Source: JAENVT01 sp031370825
GTDB taxonomy: Bacteria; Actinomycetota; Acidimicrobiia; Acidimicrobiales; Ilumatobacteraceae
Direction: 5' to 3'
Length of the DNA: 64,000 nucleotides
Assembly (NCBI GenBank): GCA_031370825.1
Contig: JANMRB010000108.1
Location: 5,695 to 69,694 of the forward strand
Under the pieces are notes generated by a model, which searched no databases, was not told the DNA's origin, and saw only the letters and a list, made by a program, of their open reading frames with translations. This document shows, one piece after another, positions 1 through 8,343 of this stretch; the stretch's first letter is position 1, and each line of letters begins with the position of its first letter. The position numbers and the translations under genes are program-made.

Positions 1-737
1 ACCGGCAACACCGCCGGTCGGCGCAGGACCCTGGCGAGAGTCGCCGTGAACTCGCCGTTGGTCACGGGTTCGGGAGCCGTGACGTTGACGGCTCCACATG
101 TCTCGGCCGACAGCAGATGAACGATTGCTCCGACCTCGTCGTCGATAGAGACCCAGCTCTGCCACTGATGGCCGTTTCCGAATCGACCGCCGAGGCCGAG
201 CTTGAACAGCGGAAGCTGCTTCTTCAGCGCACCACCCTTTGCCGACAGCACGATGCCCGTGCGGAGATGCACCGTGCGAATGCTCTCCTTCTCGGCCGCA
301 ACTGTGGCACCTTCCCACTGCTGGGCAAGATCACTGAGGAAGTCGTCGCCGGGTGCCGACAATTCGTCGAGCCGCTCGTCGCCGCGATCGCCGTACCAGC
401 CGACGGCCGAGCCGGAGATGAACACGGATGGCTTGCGATCGAGCTCTGCCATGGTGGTGGCGAGTAGTTCCGTCGCCAGCAACCTGCTCGACACCAGCTT
501 GGCTTTGTAGTCGTCGCTCCATCGCTTGTCGCCGATGTTGGCACCCGACAGGTTGATGACGGCGTCGCAACCGTCGAAGGCGGCGGGATCGAGTGTGCCC
601 GCAGCGGGATCCCATGTCCGCTCACCATCCTTCGCAGTGCGTCGCACCAGTCGCAGCACCGTGTGTCTGTCTGCCGAAAGTCGCTTGGTCAGGGCCGTGC
701 CGATGAGTCCACTGCCGCCCGACATGAGGATGCGCAT
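1..737 (-). CDS. TIGR01777-family NAD(P)-dependent epimerase, 3' end missing
   Basis: This reads from the ATG at 737 to the left edge without a stop (245 codons), so the C-terminus lies outside the window. The N-terminus MRILMSGGSGLIG is the Rossmann dinucleotide-binding glycine motif of the extended SDR superfamily. Later segments (VINLSGANIGDKRWS, then SGSAVGWYGDRGDE) match the YfcH/SULA-like TIGR01777 family, usually about 300 residues. The substrate of this family is not established. A TAACGT box sits 6 nt before the ATG, suggesting a leaderless transcript divergent from the next gene. The family call is firm; the function is open. Confidence 0.85.
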   Translation of the reverse strand, partial: MRILMSGGSGLIGTALTKRLSADRHTVLRLVRRTAKDGERTWDPAAGTLDPAAFDGCDAVINLSGANIGDKRWSDDYKAKLVSSRLLATELLATTMAELDRKPSVFISGSAVGWYGDRGDERLDELSAPGDDFLSDLAQQWEGATVAAEKESIRTVHLRTGIVLSAKGGALKKQLPLFKLGLGGRFGNGHQWQSWVSIDDEVGAIVHLLSAETCGAVNVTAPEPVTNGEFTATLARVLRRPAVLP

Positions 738-743
738 CTGCAC

Positions 744-749
744 ACGTTA
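744..749 (-). promoter_or_regulatory. -10 box TAACGT, leaderless epimerase gene
   Basis: TAACGT ends 6 nt before the ATG at 737, so transcription would begin at or next to the start codon. It matches the TANNNT pattern seen before many other genes here. Confidence 0.45.
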
Positions 750-843
750 TGTCGTCGGAAAGATCGTGTTGTTCAAAGTCCTCAGTTGAGCCGTAGACGA
801 GCCGATACCGTTGTGAATCACTTTGCGGCGAAAGGCAAACTCT

Positions 844-2667
844 GTGGACAACAACGGTGACGGCATCTCGTTCGACCCACCCCGGATTGAGGGTCCGTCC
901 AACGCGGGTCCGCCCTTGCTGCCTCCGCCGTCGGGCGTTTACCAGCCATCGTTTCAAGCAGCCGCCTTCGGTTCGCAAGCCAGCGCCCCGACCGCCACAA
1001 TCGTTTCGACTGGCACCGCCGGAAAGCGCAGCAGAGGCAAAGTTGTCGGCGGCCTGATCGCTGTCGTCGCGCTTGTGGGGGCCGGTGGGTTCGCAATAAC
1101 CAAGATCGTCGCCGGCAACGATGGCGGGGCCGCGAACCCAACTGAGGTAGGCACGCGGCTGATCGATTCGCTCGCTGCCGAAGACGCACTTGGTGTCGTC
1201 GACCTGCTGCTCCCCGGCGAGCGCGACATGATGCGTCAGCCGCTGATCGACATCGTCGACAACCTCAAGCGCTTGAAGGTCGTGGACAGCACGGCAAGTC
1301 TCGACAAGGTCGGCGGGCTGGACATCTCCTTCGACGGCGTTCAGGTCGAGCCCACCGAGACCAACGTCGACGATGTGGCCGACATCCGGATCACAGCCAC
1401 CGCAAGTGCGTCCGTCAACGGTGACACGGTGCCGATCGGCGACCTGCTGATCGATGAGGCATTCGGCGGGAACCGGCCTGAACTAGGCGGCAAATCGCAG
1501 AGCTCAGCGATCGACTGGAACCTCGCGACAGTCAAGCACGACGGCCGTTGGTACCTCAGCGCGTTGTACTCGATCGCCGAGAACTCTCGAGCAGCCGGTG
1601 ACGAGATTCCCGATGCCGGCGTGGTCGCTCGGGGCTCCGACACCCCAGACGGTGCGGTGCAGGCGGTCTTCGACGCTGTTGATGACCTCGACGTCGAGGC
1701 GCTGATCGCCACGCTCAATCCCAACGAGGCCGAGGCGCTGCAGCGTTACGCGCCGATGTTCATCAAGGATGCTCAGGACAGCCTCGACTCACTCGACGTC
1801 AAGGTCGCTTTCTCGGACATCAAGTTCTCCGTCACCGGCAGCGGCGACCGTCGCACCGTGGCGGTCGACGGATTCACGATGAAGGCCGGGTCCGGCGACA
1901 ATGAAGTGACCGTCGAGGACAAGGGTGGCTGCGTGGTCATGACTACCGCCGATTCGACGACCGATACGTGCGAGGGTGGCAGCGCATACGACAGCGCGGT
2001 GAAAGCGCTCGGCCTCGATGACAACGAAGACGTCAAGTCGCTGATCAAGACCGTGCAGGATGCATTTGCCGACATGGCGCCGGTCGGGATCACCGTGCAG
2101 AAGGTTGACGGCAAGTGGTTCGTCAGTCCAGTCGGCACCGTCGCCGACATCTTGCTGGCGGAGTTGTCGGCACTCGACAACGGAGAGTTGACTGACATCA
2201 TCGATGGTGCGAAGAAGGTCGCCGACTCGTTGCTGACCAACGGCATCTTCGATGCCGGCTCCGGGACGACGATCGGCGGAGATGGCTCCGACGGTGGCGA
2301 CACAGGGTCCAGCGGACTCGATGCCTGCTTTGCAGAGACGGACTACCCGGGCTACTCGGGGTGCATCGCTGCGGGGCTCGACGATGGCTCGATCGATCCG
2401 GCACTCGTCGCCGCGTACTTCAGGTTCCAGGAATGTGGAGTCGGCGAGTCGTACTGGAACGGTGACGTGTACTCCATGGAAGATGAAGCGTTCACTGCGT
2501 TCGCGACCGGCGCGGCGCCATGTTTCCAGAAGTACATCGCCGACGGAACGATCTCCGAGTTCGAGTTGCCATACGAGCTCTCCCGGCCCGACTGCCTGGA
2601 GGGGCGCAACTGGTACAACGTCACCGATCAGGACTACATCGATCGCGTCTTCGAGTGCGTCGGCTGA
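844..2667 (+). CDS. Membrane-anchored secreted protein with two repeated domains and a Cys-containing C-terminal domain
   Basis: The product is 607 aa if the GTG at 844 is used; I chose it because AAAGG lies 8 nt upstream. A TTG at 823 in the same frame is the alternative. A Pro-rich cytoplasmic N-terminus of about 60 residues precedes one membrane helix (about 65-89). Outside are two related domains of about 150 residues, each opening with a helical stretch (NPTEVGTRLIDSLAAED and TPDGAVQAVFDAVDDLD) followed by beta-rich sequence, as in NTF2-like or DUF4878-type lipoprotein domains. The last 110 residues form a separate domain with six cysteines, probably disulfide bonded. I do not recognise a named family. 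Its convergent neighbour is the thiol-redox lipoprotein at 2690-3238. Confidence 0.8.
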   Translation: MDNNGDGISFDPPRIEGPSNAGPPLLPPPSGVYQPSFQAAAFGSQASAPTATIVSTGTAGKRSRGKVVGGLIAVVALVGAGGFAITKIVAGNDGGAANPTEVGTRLIDSLAAEDALGVVDLLLPGERDMMRQPLIDIVDNLKRLKVVDSTASLDKVGGLDISFDGVQVEPTETNVDDVADIRITATASASVNGDTVPIGDLLIDEAFGGNRPELGGKSQSSAIDWNLATVKHDGRWYLSALYSIAENSRAAGDEIPDAGVVARGSDTPDGAVQAVFDAVDDLDVEALIATLNPNEAEALQRYAPMFIKDAQDSLDSLDVKVAFSDIKFSVTGSGDRRTVAVDGFTMKAGSGDNEVTVEDKGGCVVMTTADSTTDTCEGGSAYDSAVKALGLDDNEDVKSLIKTVQDAFADMAPVGITVQKVDGKWFVSPVGTVADILLAELSALDNGELTDIIDGAKKVADSLLTNGIFDAGSGTTIGGDGSDGGDTGSSGLDACFAETDYPGYSGCIAAGLDDGSIDPALVAAYFRFQECGVGESYWNGDVYSMEDEAFTAFATGAAPCFQKYIADGTISEFELPYELSRPDCLEGRNWYNVTDQDYIDRVFECVG

Positions 2668-2689
2668 ACCCCTTCGTGGGCGTCGATCG

Positions 2690-3238
2690 CTAAGCGTCGA
2701 CGGCTTTCGCCAGCGCGGCGTCGAGCGTCGATTCCTCGACGGCGCCCAACGACACCTGCACCACGCCCGCGGCGTCGATGATCGCCATCGCCGGTTGTTG
2801 AGGTACACCGAATCTGGCGAACACAACTCCTGGGTTATCGCTGATCTGCGGGAAGGTCAGTCCGTACTTGTCGACGAAGCCCTGGAACGACGTGTCATCG
2901 CCATACCAGGCAACGCCGACGAACTGGACCTTCCCGGCCCATCGCTTGCTCGCCGCTTCGACCGAAGGGGCTTCATGGTTGCAGGTCGCTCAAGTGGGTG
3001 CCCAGAACCACAACAGCACCGGCTTGCCGGCGTAGTCGGCCAGATTGATCGTGCCACCACCGACTTGCGGTGCGGAGAACGCGAGCGAGTCGGGTACTGC
3101 ACCTCGAGCGGGCACTGCCGCGGTCGCCGCCGTTGGTGATGTGCTACCGGACTCGGCATTCGACGCGACCTGAGTGTTTGGGTTACCGCACGCGGAAAGT
3201 GCTGCGATCCCGATCACAGTCCACACGAGACGCCGCAC
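2690..3238 (-). CDS. Candidate selenoprotein: TlpA/redoxin-like lipoprotein with UxxC active site
   Basis: The frame from GTG 3238 to TAG 2690 is open except for one TGA at 2992-2990 (codon 83). Residues 1-17 are a lipoprotein signal with lipobox LSAC (Cys17). A redoxin core follows: GKPVLLWFWAPT, then TGA, then ATCNHEAP. The TGA therefore falls on the first cysteine of the thioredoxin CxxC, giving U83-A-T-C86. After it another 99 codons continue the TlpA/thioredoxin fold (VQFVGVAWYGDD, cis-Pro segment FGVPQQPAMAIID). A SECIS-like hairpin follows the TGA at the expected distance. Expected role: periplasmic or membrane-surface thiol-disulfide exchange. Start support: TAGCGT 6 nt upstream. Alternative: a nonsense mutation or sequence error in a normal CxxC protein. 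Confidence 0.72.
2952..2971 (-). promoter_or_regulatory. Bacterial SECIS-like hairpin downstream of the TGA
   Basis: In the mRNA, GCCCCUUCGGUCGAAGCGGC lies 19-38 nt after the UGA. It folds as GCC/GGC, a C-C mismatch, CUUC/GAAG and the tetraloop GGUC: seven base pairs. The loop begins with G-G-U, 27 nt after the UGA. Known bacterial SECIS elements have a short stem-loop shortly after the UGA, with a conserved G (often GU) at the start of the apical loop; E. coli fdhF also has GGU in its loop. Folding was done by eye. Confidence 0.6.
2990..2992 (-). other. In-frame TGA, proposed selenocysteine codon
   Basis: This TGA replaces the N-terminal cysteine codon of the redoxin CxxC motif, the position where Sec is found in known UxxC thioredoxin-like selenoproteins. 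It is the only stop within the 183-codon frame of the gene at 2690-3238. Confidence 0.65.
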
Positions 3239-3244
3239 GGCAGC

Positions 3245-3250
3245 ACGCTA
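3245..3250 (-). promoter_or_regulatory. -10 box TAGCGT of the candidate selenoprotein gene
   Basis: TAGCGT ends 6 nt before the GTG at 3238, the spacing seen at other leaderless genes here. It supports both the start choice and the view that the gene is still transcribed. Confidence 0.5.
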
Positions 3251-3272
3251 ACGGCCATAGCCTGGCGAGTCC

Positions 3273-3695
3273 ATGCGCACCAGGACCTTGCTGCTGCTCG
3301 CGATCGGATGTGGCCTGGTCATCTTGCTCGCAGGTGGCATCCAGTTGTTGCGCGTCGGCGGTCAGCAGCAAAGTGCGAAGCTGCTGAGAGCAGGCGAGCA
3401 GGGGAATGCCGGTGATGTCACGGTCGAGCTCGTGTCGTCATCGCTCGGCGCCCGCAACGTGGTGGCAGTCGTGCGAATCGGCGGGGTCGACGACCCAAAT
3501 GGTCTTGACGGCTTCACCCTCGTCGGTCCGGGCAAGGTGTTGCCGGTCACGTCGTCGGACTGCACAGGAATTGCTGTCGGTCCGGTCGACTGCGAGTTGA
3601 CGTTCGCAACCACCGACGTGAAAGGGACGTCGCGTCAACTGATCTTCCATCGTGCCGACGAGCAGCTTCGATGGGTGCTCGCTCAAGGCGACTAG
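3273..3695 (+). CDS. Small membrane-anchored extracytoplasmic protein, unknown
   Basis: This encodes 140 aa with one N-terminal helix (about residues 5-27, LLLLAIGCGLVILLAGGIQLL) that acts as signal or anchor, followed by a beta-rich domain of about 105 residues. Two cysteines (in SSDCTGIAVGPVDCELTF) could form a disulfide. TAGCCT lies 9 nt before the ATG. It diverges from the redox lipoprotein with only 34 nt between starts, so the two may share a promoter region. No family recognised. Confidence 0.7.
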   Translation: MRTRTLLLLAIGCGLVILLAGGIQLLRVGGQQQSAKLLRAGEQGNAGDVTVELVSSSLGARNVVAVVRIGGVDDPNGLDGFTLVGPGKVLPVTSSDCTGIAVGPVDCELTFATTDVKGTSRQLIFHRADEQLRWVLAQGD

Positions 3696-3761
3696 GCGCT
3701 ACCGTTGGCCCCGAATTTCACACCACATCCTGGCCGACCCACCCACCGTCACGGAGCCACC

Positions 3762-5180
3762 ATGGAGCCCGCAACCGAATTCGATCTCGTCGTGATCGGC
3801 GGTGGTCCCGGCGGATATGGCGCAGCTCTGTACGCCACCTCCGCTGGTCTCAACGTTGCCCTCATCGAAATGGCCGAGATGGGTGGCACCTGTCTGAACC
3901 GTGGCTGCATACCTGCGAAGGCCTTCCTGGAGACGGCGGCCGTTCAGCGCCACGTCGCACACGCGGCCGAATTCGGCATCGAATCCAGCGCACCGGTCGT
4001 GAACTTCGTCACCGCCCAAGCACGCAAGCAGAAGATCGTCGACGGCATCGTCAAGAGTCTGACCGGCTTCATGAAGTCGAAGAAGATCACGATCTTCGAC
4101 GGTGTCGGCACCCTCGGGGCGGATCGCACCGTCACCGTCACCGGAGCCGAAGGCACGACCACGATCGTCGGCAAGAACGTGGTGCTGGCGGGCGGATCCG
4201 TGCCACGCACCATTCCCGGGTTCGAGCCGTCGGGTCCGGTGATGACCAGCGACGAAGTGCTGATGCTCGACTATGTGCCGCCGCGCGTGGTCGTGATCGG
4301 CGGAGGTGCCATCGGCTGCGAGTTCGCCAGCACGTTTGCCGATCTCGGTTCACAAGTGACGATCCTCGAGGGGCTGCCGAAGGTCCTTCCGGGTCTCGAC
4401 AGCGATGTTGCCAATGTCGTGGTTCGCAGCTTCAAGAAGAAGAACATCGACATCCGCACGTCCGTCAAGGTTCTCGGACACACGCCGACCGCCGAAGGCG
4501 GTACCACGGTGCACTGCGTCAGCGGCGAAGGTGGTGAGGTCGACAACATCGAAGTCGATGTGGTCGTGGTTTCGATCGGACGCCGACCGTTCGCCGACAA
4601 GCTCGGTCTGTCGGGTACCGCGGTCAAGGTCAGCGATCGTGGTCACATCGAAGTCGACGAGTACTGCCGCACGGGCGAACCAGGGGTGTACGCCATCGGC
4701 GACATCATCGACACGCCGCAGTTGGCCCACGTCGGGTATGCCGAAGCCATTCTGGTGACGAAGCACATCCTCGGCGAGGAGCCCACGCCGGTCGCATACG
4801 ACCGGGTTCCCTGGGCTATCTACTGTCATCCCGAAGTCGCGTTCTCCGGGCCCAGTGAAGAAGCCGCCCGCGAAGCGGGGCACGACGTCGTTGTCGCCAA
4901 GCATCAGTTTCGCGCCAACAGCCGGGCTCAGATCCTCGGCGAGCTCGACGGCTTGGTCAAGATCATCGCCAAGAAGCAACCGGATGGCAGTGCAGGCCAG
5001 ATCCTCGGTGTGCACATGGTTGGCCCATGGGTCACCGAGCAGTTGAGCGGCGGCTACTTGGCCGTCAACTGGGAAGCCACTGCCGCCGAGGTCGCCGAGT
5101 TCATCCAGCCGCACCCCAGCCTCACCGAGTTGTTCGGGGAAACCGTATTGTCCCTCACGGGCCGCAGCCTCAACGCCTGA
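3762..5180 (+). CDS. lpdA: Dihydrolipoyl dehydrogenase (E3)
   Basis: This FAD-dependent E3 reoxidises dihydrolipoyl groups on 2-oxo acid dehydrogenase E2 with NAD+. The 472 aa length is normal. The FAD Rossmann motif GGGPGG is at residues 13-18, the redox-active pair is in GGTCLNRGCIPAK (Cys44/Cys49), a second Rossmann motif for NAD (VVIGGGAIGCEFAST) is central, and the C-terminal interface carries the HPSLTE histidine. ATG 3762 has GGAG 6 nt upstream. It lies 25 nt before the E2 gene and in the same block as the lipoyl synthesis fusion, so enzyme and cofactor supply are probably co-expressed. Confidence 0.96.
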   Translation: MEPATEFDLVVIGGGPGGYGAALYATSAGLNVALIEMAEMGGTCLNRGCIPAKAFLETAAVQRHVAHAAEFGIESSAPVVNFVTAQARKQKIVDGIVKSLTGFMKSKKITIFDGVGTLGADRTVTVTGAEGTTTIVGKNVVLAGGSVPRTIPGFEPSGPVMTSDEVLMLDYVPPRVVVIGGGAIGCEFASTFADLGSQVTILEGLPKVLPGLDSDVANVVVRSFKKKNIDIRTSVKVLGHTPTAEGGTTVHCVSGEGGEVDNIEVDVVVVSIGRRPFADKLGLSGTAVKVSDRGHIEVDEYCRTGEPGVYAIGDIIDTPQLAHVGYAEAILVTKHILGEEPTPVAYDRVPWAIYCHPEVAFSGPSEEAAREAGHDVVVAKHQFRANSRAQILGELDGLVKIIAKKQPDGSAGQILGVHMVGPWVTEQLSGGYLAVNWEATAAEVAEFIQPHPSLTELFGETVLSLTGRSLNA

Positions 5181-5205
5181 TCCAATCGAAGAGAGAGACC
5201 ACACC

Positions 5206-6690
5206 ATGGCCGATGTCACGTTGCCACAACTCGGTGAGACCGTCACCGAAGGCACGATTACCCGATGGTTCAAGAAGGTCGGTGACAGCGTCTCTGCCGA
5301 CGAGCCGTTGTTCGAAGTCAGCACCGACAAGGTCGACACCGAGGTGCCCTCGCCGATCACCGGAACCGTTACCGAGATTCGTGTCCAGGAGGGCGACACC
5401 GTGCCGGTTGGTGCCGTGATCGCCGTCGTCGGCGAAGCCGCCGGCGCGCCGGCCGCCGCTGCGGCCGAGGCACCCGCAGCCGAGGCCGAAGCGCCGCAAG
5501 AGGCTGCACCCGCACCGGCTGCAGAACCGCCTGCCGCCGAGGCACCGGCCGCTGAACCGCCTGCCGCTGAGGCACCGGCCGCTGAGGCGCCAGCAGCCGA
5601 AGTACCGCAGCAACCCGCCGCAGCTCCTGAGGCAGCGGCACCCGCAGCGCCAGCAGCATCGGCCGCTCCGCCCGCCGAGCAGGCTCCGGCCCCACAACCC
5701 ACCGAGGAGGGCACGGACGCACCGTCCGACAGTCGCCTGCTGTCGCCGGTAGTGCGCAGGCTGGTCGCCGAGCACAGCATCAACGTCGATCTCGTCAAGG
5801 GCACGGGGCCCGGAGGACGAATCACCCGCGACGATGTGCTCGACTACATCGACAAGGTCGCGTCTCAGCCGGCGCAACCGGCCGCCGCCGCCGCTGCCGC
5901 AGCACCTGCCCCGGCGGCGACTGCACCCGCTCCCGCACCGGCTGCCCCGGCGACTGCTCCCGCGGTCACCCCTGGCGAGCGCGACTCCGCGGTGAGGCTC
6001 TCGAAGATCCGCAAGCTCACCGGCAGCCACATGGTGATGAGCAAAGGAGTCAGCCCTCACGCCTTCAGCGTCGTCGAGGTCGACTTCGCCAACGTCGACC
6101 GCGCCCGCAATCAGATCAAGGCCGAGTGGAAAGCCGCAGAAGGGTTCGGACTCACCTACCTTCCGTTCATCACGCGTGCTGTGGTCGATGCGCTCGCCGA
6201 GTTTCCTCATCTCAATGCCAGCGTCTCCGACGAGGAACTGATCGTGCACAACTTCATCGACATCGGGATCGCCGTCGATCTCGATTACGAGGGACTGTTG
6301 GTACCAGTGGTGCGTGCGGCCGAGACCAAGCGTTTGCGGGCCATCGCCCGCGAGATCAATGATCTGGCCGCCCGGGCCCGCAGCCGCAAGCTCGGTCCGG
6401 ACGAGATCAGCGGCGGCACGTTCACGATCTCCAACAACGGCTCGGCCGGCAGCGTCCTGACGATGCCCATCATCAACCAGCCTCAGGTCGCCATCCTGTC
6501 GACGGATGCCATCGTTCGCAAGCCCGTCGTCGTACGCGCCGCCGACGACAGCGAGGGCATCGCGATCCATCCTGTCGGCAACCTCGCCATGTCGTGGGAT
6601 CACCGGGCATTCGATGGCGCGTACGCCGCCGGGTTCCTCGTCAAGATGAAGCAGTCACTGGAGACCCGCGACTGGGCCGCCGAGTTGTGA
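5206..6690 (+). CDS. 2-oxo acid dehydrogenase E2 acyltransferase
   Basis: This is the dihydrolipoamide acyltransferase core of a pyruvate, 2-oxoglutarate or branched-chain dehydrogenase. The order is one lipoyl domain (1-80, lipoylated Lys42 in STDKVDTE), a very Ala/Pro/Glu-rich flexible linker (about 85-165), the peripheral-subunit-binding domain (SRLLSPVVRRLVAEH, GPGGRITRDDV), a second Ala/Pro linker, and the catalytic domain ending with DHRAFDG, the HxxxDG active site. Length 494 aa. TMPIINQPQVAIL leans toward the succinyl/branched-chain side, but substrate cannot be fixed without E1, which is not in the window. GAGAGAGA precedes the start. Stop and next ATG are 1 nt apart. Confidence 0.95.
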   Translation: MADVTLPQLGETVTEGTITRWFKKVGDSVSADEPLFEVSTDKVDTEVPSPITGTVTEIRVQEGDTVPVGAVIAVVGEAAGAPAAAAAEAPAAEAEAPQEAAPAPAAEPPAAEAPAAEPPAAEAPAAEAPAAEVPQQPAAAPEAAAPAAPAASAAPPAEQAPAPQPTEEGTDAPSDSRLLSPVVRRLVAEHSINVDLVKGTGPGGRITRDDVLDYIDKVASQPAQPAAAAAAAAPAPAATAPAPAPAAPATAPAVTPGERDSAVRLSKIRKLTGSHMVMSKGVSPHAFSVVEVDFANVDRARNQIKAEWKAAEGFGLTYLPFITRAVVDALAEFPHLNASVSDEELIVHNFIDIGIAVDLDYEGLLVPVVRAAETKRLRAIAREINDLAARARSRKLGPDEISGGTFTISNNGSAGSVLTMPIINQPQVAILSTDAIVRKPVVVRAADDSEGIAIHPVGNLAMSWDHRAFDGAYAAGFLVKMKQSLETRDWAAEL

Positions 6691-6691
6691 C

Positions 6692-8329
6692 ATGACTCTT
6701 CGCGTTCGCTGGCTCGGGCGGGTTGCCTACCGCGAGGCGCTCGCCGTGCAAGAGGCGCTGTTCAGTCACGGCATCGAGGATCATCTGCTGCTCCTCGAAC
6801 ATCCTCACGTCTTCACCCACGGACCACGCGCCGACCTTGCCGTCAACGTCCTGGTTGACCCCGGCTCCGTCGGCGCCGAACTCGTATCGGTGAAACGAGG
6901 CGGGGATGTGACCTATCACGGTCCCGGGCAGCTCGTTGGCTATCCGATCGTCAACGTGCCAAACGCGATGGGCGCGGCAGAGCACGTGTGCGCGATCCAA
7001 CGTGTGATCGTGGCCAGTCTCTCCGAGCTCGGCGTCGAAGATGTCGGCTGCCTCGACGAGTATCCCGGCGTGTGGGTTGGTGTCAATGGGCCCGAGCCAC
7101 GCAAGATCTGTGCAATCGGTGTTCGGCTTGCGCGTGGTCGAACCATGCACGGCTTCGCTCTCAACGTTGCGCCCGACATGCGGTACATGCGCCAATACAT
7201 CGTGCCCTGCGGGATCCCCGACAAACCGGTCACCTCATTGGCGGAAGAAGGGATCGACACGACCCTCGAACATGTCGCCGAGGTTGTCGCCCGTCACGCT
7301 GCCGAAGTCTGGGGACACGGCGCGATGGAACGTCAAGACGTGGCCTGGAAGCACCGGCCCGACGATCTCTCGGCCTTTTCACGCGGCGAAGGACCCGGCG
7401 CTGTCGTTCGTCGACTGGCTCAAGTCGGAGTCGTCGACGGTCTGTCGATATCCACCCGCAAACCTGAATGGCTACGCCCGAAGGTTGTGCACGGACCAGA
7501 GGTGATCGCCCTCAAGAAGACGGTGCGCAGCCTCGGTCTGGTCACCGTCTGCGAGGAAGCCGGTTGCCCCAACCTCAGCGATTGTTGGGCTGATGGCACG
7601 GCAACGTTCATGGTGCTCGGCGAACGGTGCACGCGTGCCTGTGGCTTCTGCCTTGTCGATACGCGTAAGCCTCTGGCGCCGGCAGAAGACGAACCCACCC
7701 GCGTCGCCGATGCGGTCGCCAGCACGGGCCTGGCCCACGCCGTGCTGACCATGGTCGCTCGCGACGATCTGCCCGACGGCGGCATGGCCCACGTTGCCCG
7801 CTGCGTCGAAGCCATTCGTGAACGATGTCCCGGCACGCGCGTCGAGACGCTGATCTCCGACGCCAAGGGCGACGATCGATCGCTGGCTCTGCTGTTCGAG
7901 GTGCGCCCCGATGTGTTGAACCACAACATCGAGACGGTCGCAAGGTTGCAACGAGCCGTCCGGCCATCGGCGGGGTACGCCCGCAGTCTTTCGGTCCTGG
8001 CGCGCGCCCGGGCGGCAGGTCTGACCACGAAGTCGGGATTGATCGTCGGGATGGGGGAGACACCGCAGGAGATCGCCGGCTGCCTCGCCGACCTGGCCGG
8101 CGTGGGTGTCGACATCGTGACCATCGGCCAGTACCTGCGTCCCACGACTCATCATCTTCCGGTGGACCGATGGGTCGAACCGGCCGAGTTCGCCGGGTGG
8201 AAGCAGGTCGGTGAATCTCTGGGGATCGGCCACGTCGAGGCAAGTCCATTGACACGCAGCAGTTACCACGCCCGACAAGCGGCAGATGCGGTGATGGTCG
8301 CCGACGTCGTGTCACTGTCCTTCGTCTGA
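6692..8329 (+). CDS. lipBA: LipB-LipA fusion: octanoyltransferase plus lipoyl synthase
   Basis: One uninterrupted 545-aa frame holds both lipoate enzymes. Residues 1-215 are LipB, which moves octanoate from acyl carrier protein to the target lysine: KRGGDVTYHGPGQLVGYP, Lys138 in RKICAIG, MHGFALNV, and catalytic Cys173 in VPCGIPD. A linker of about 30 residues follows. Residues about 245-545 are LipA, the radical SAM sulfur inserter: auxiliary cluster Cys287/292/298 (CX4CX5C), SAM cluster Cys313/317/320 (CX3CX2C) and the C-terminal RSSYHA serine ligand. All catalytic residues are present in both halves, so both should be active. In most bacteria these are two proteins. It follows E2 by 1 nt. 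Confidence 0.95.
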   Translation: MTLRVRWLGRVAYREALAVQEALFSHGIEDHLLLLEHPHVFTHGPRADLAVNVLVDPGSVGAELVSVKRGGDVTYHGPGQLVGYPIVNVPNAMGAAEHVCAIQRVIVASLSELGVEDVGCLDEYPGVWVGVNGPEPRKICAIGVRLARGRTMHGFALNVAPDMRYMRQYIVPCGIPDKPVTSLAEEGIDTTLEHVAEVVARHAAEVWGHGAMERQDVAWKHRPDDLSAFSRGEGPGAVVRRLAQVGVVDGLSISTRKPEWLRPKVVHGPEVIALKKTVRSLGLVTVCEEAGCPNLSDCWADGTATFMVLGERCTRACGFCLVDTRKPLAPAEDEPTRVADAVASTGLAHAVLTMVARDDLPDGGMAHVARCVEAIRERCPGTRVETLISDAKGDDRSLALLFEVRPDVLNHNIETVARLQRAVRPSAGYARSLSVLARARAAGLTTKSGLIVGMGETPQEIAGCLADLAGVGVDIVTIGQYLRPTTHHLPVDRWVEPAEFAGWKQVGESLGIGHVEASPLTRSSYHARQAADAVMVADVVSLSFV

Positions 8330-8343
8330 GCCACAATGGGTCG

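Noticed and set aside
4350..5825. A 491-codon open frame on the minus strand opposite lpdA and the E2 gene
   Set aside because: It is antisense to two well-supported genes, its product is Ala/Gly-rich low complexity without any family motif, and such mirror frames are common in high-GC DNA.
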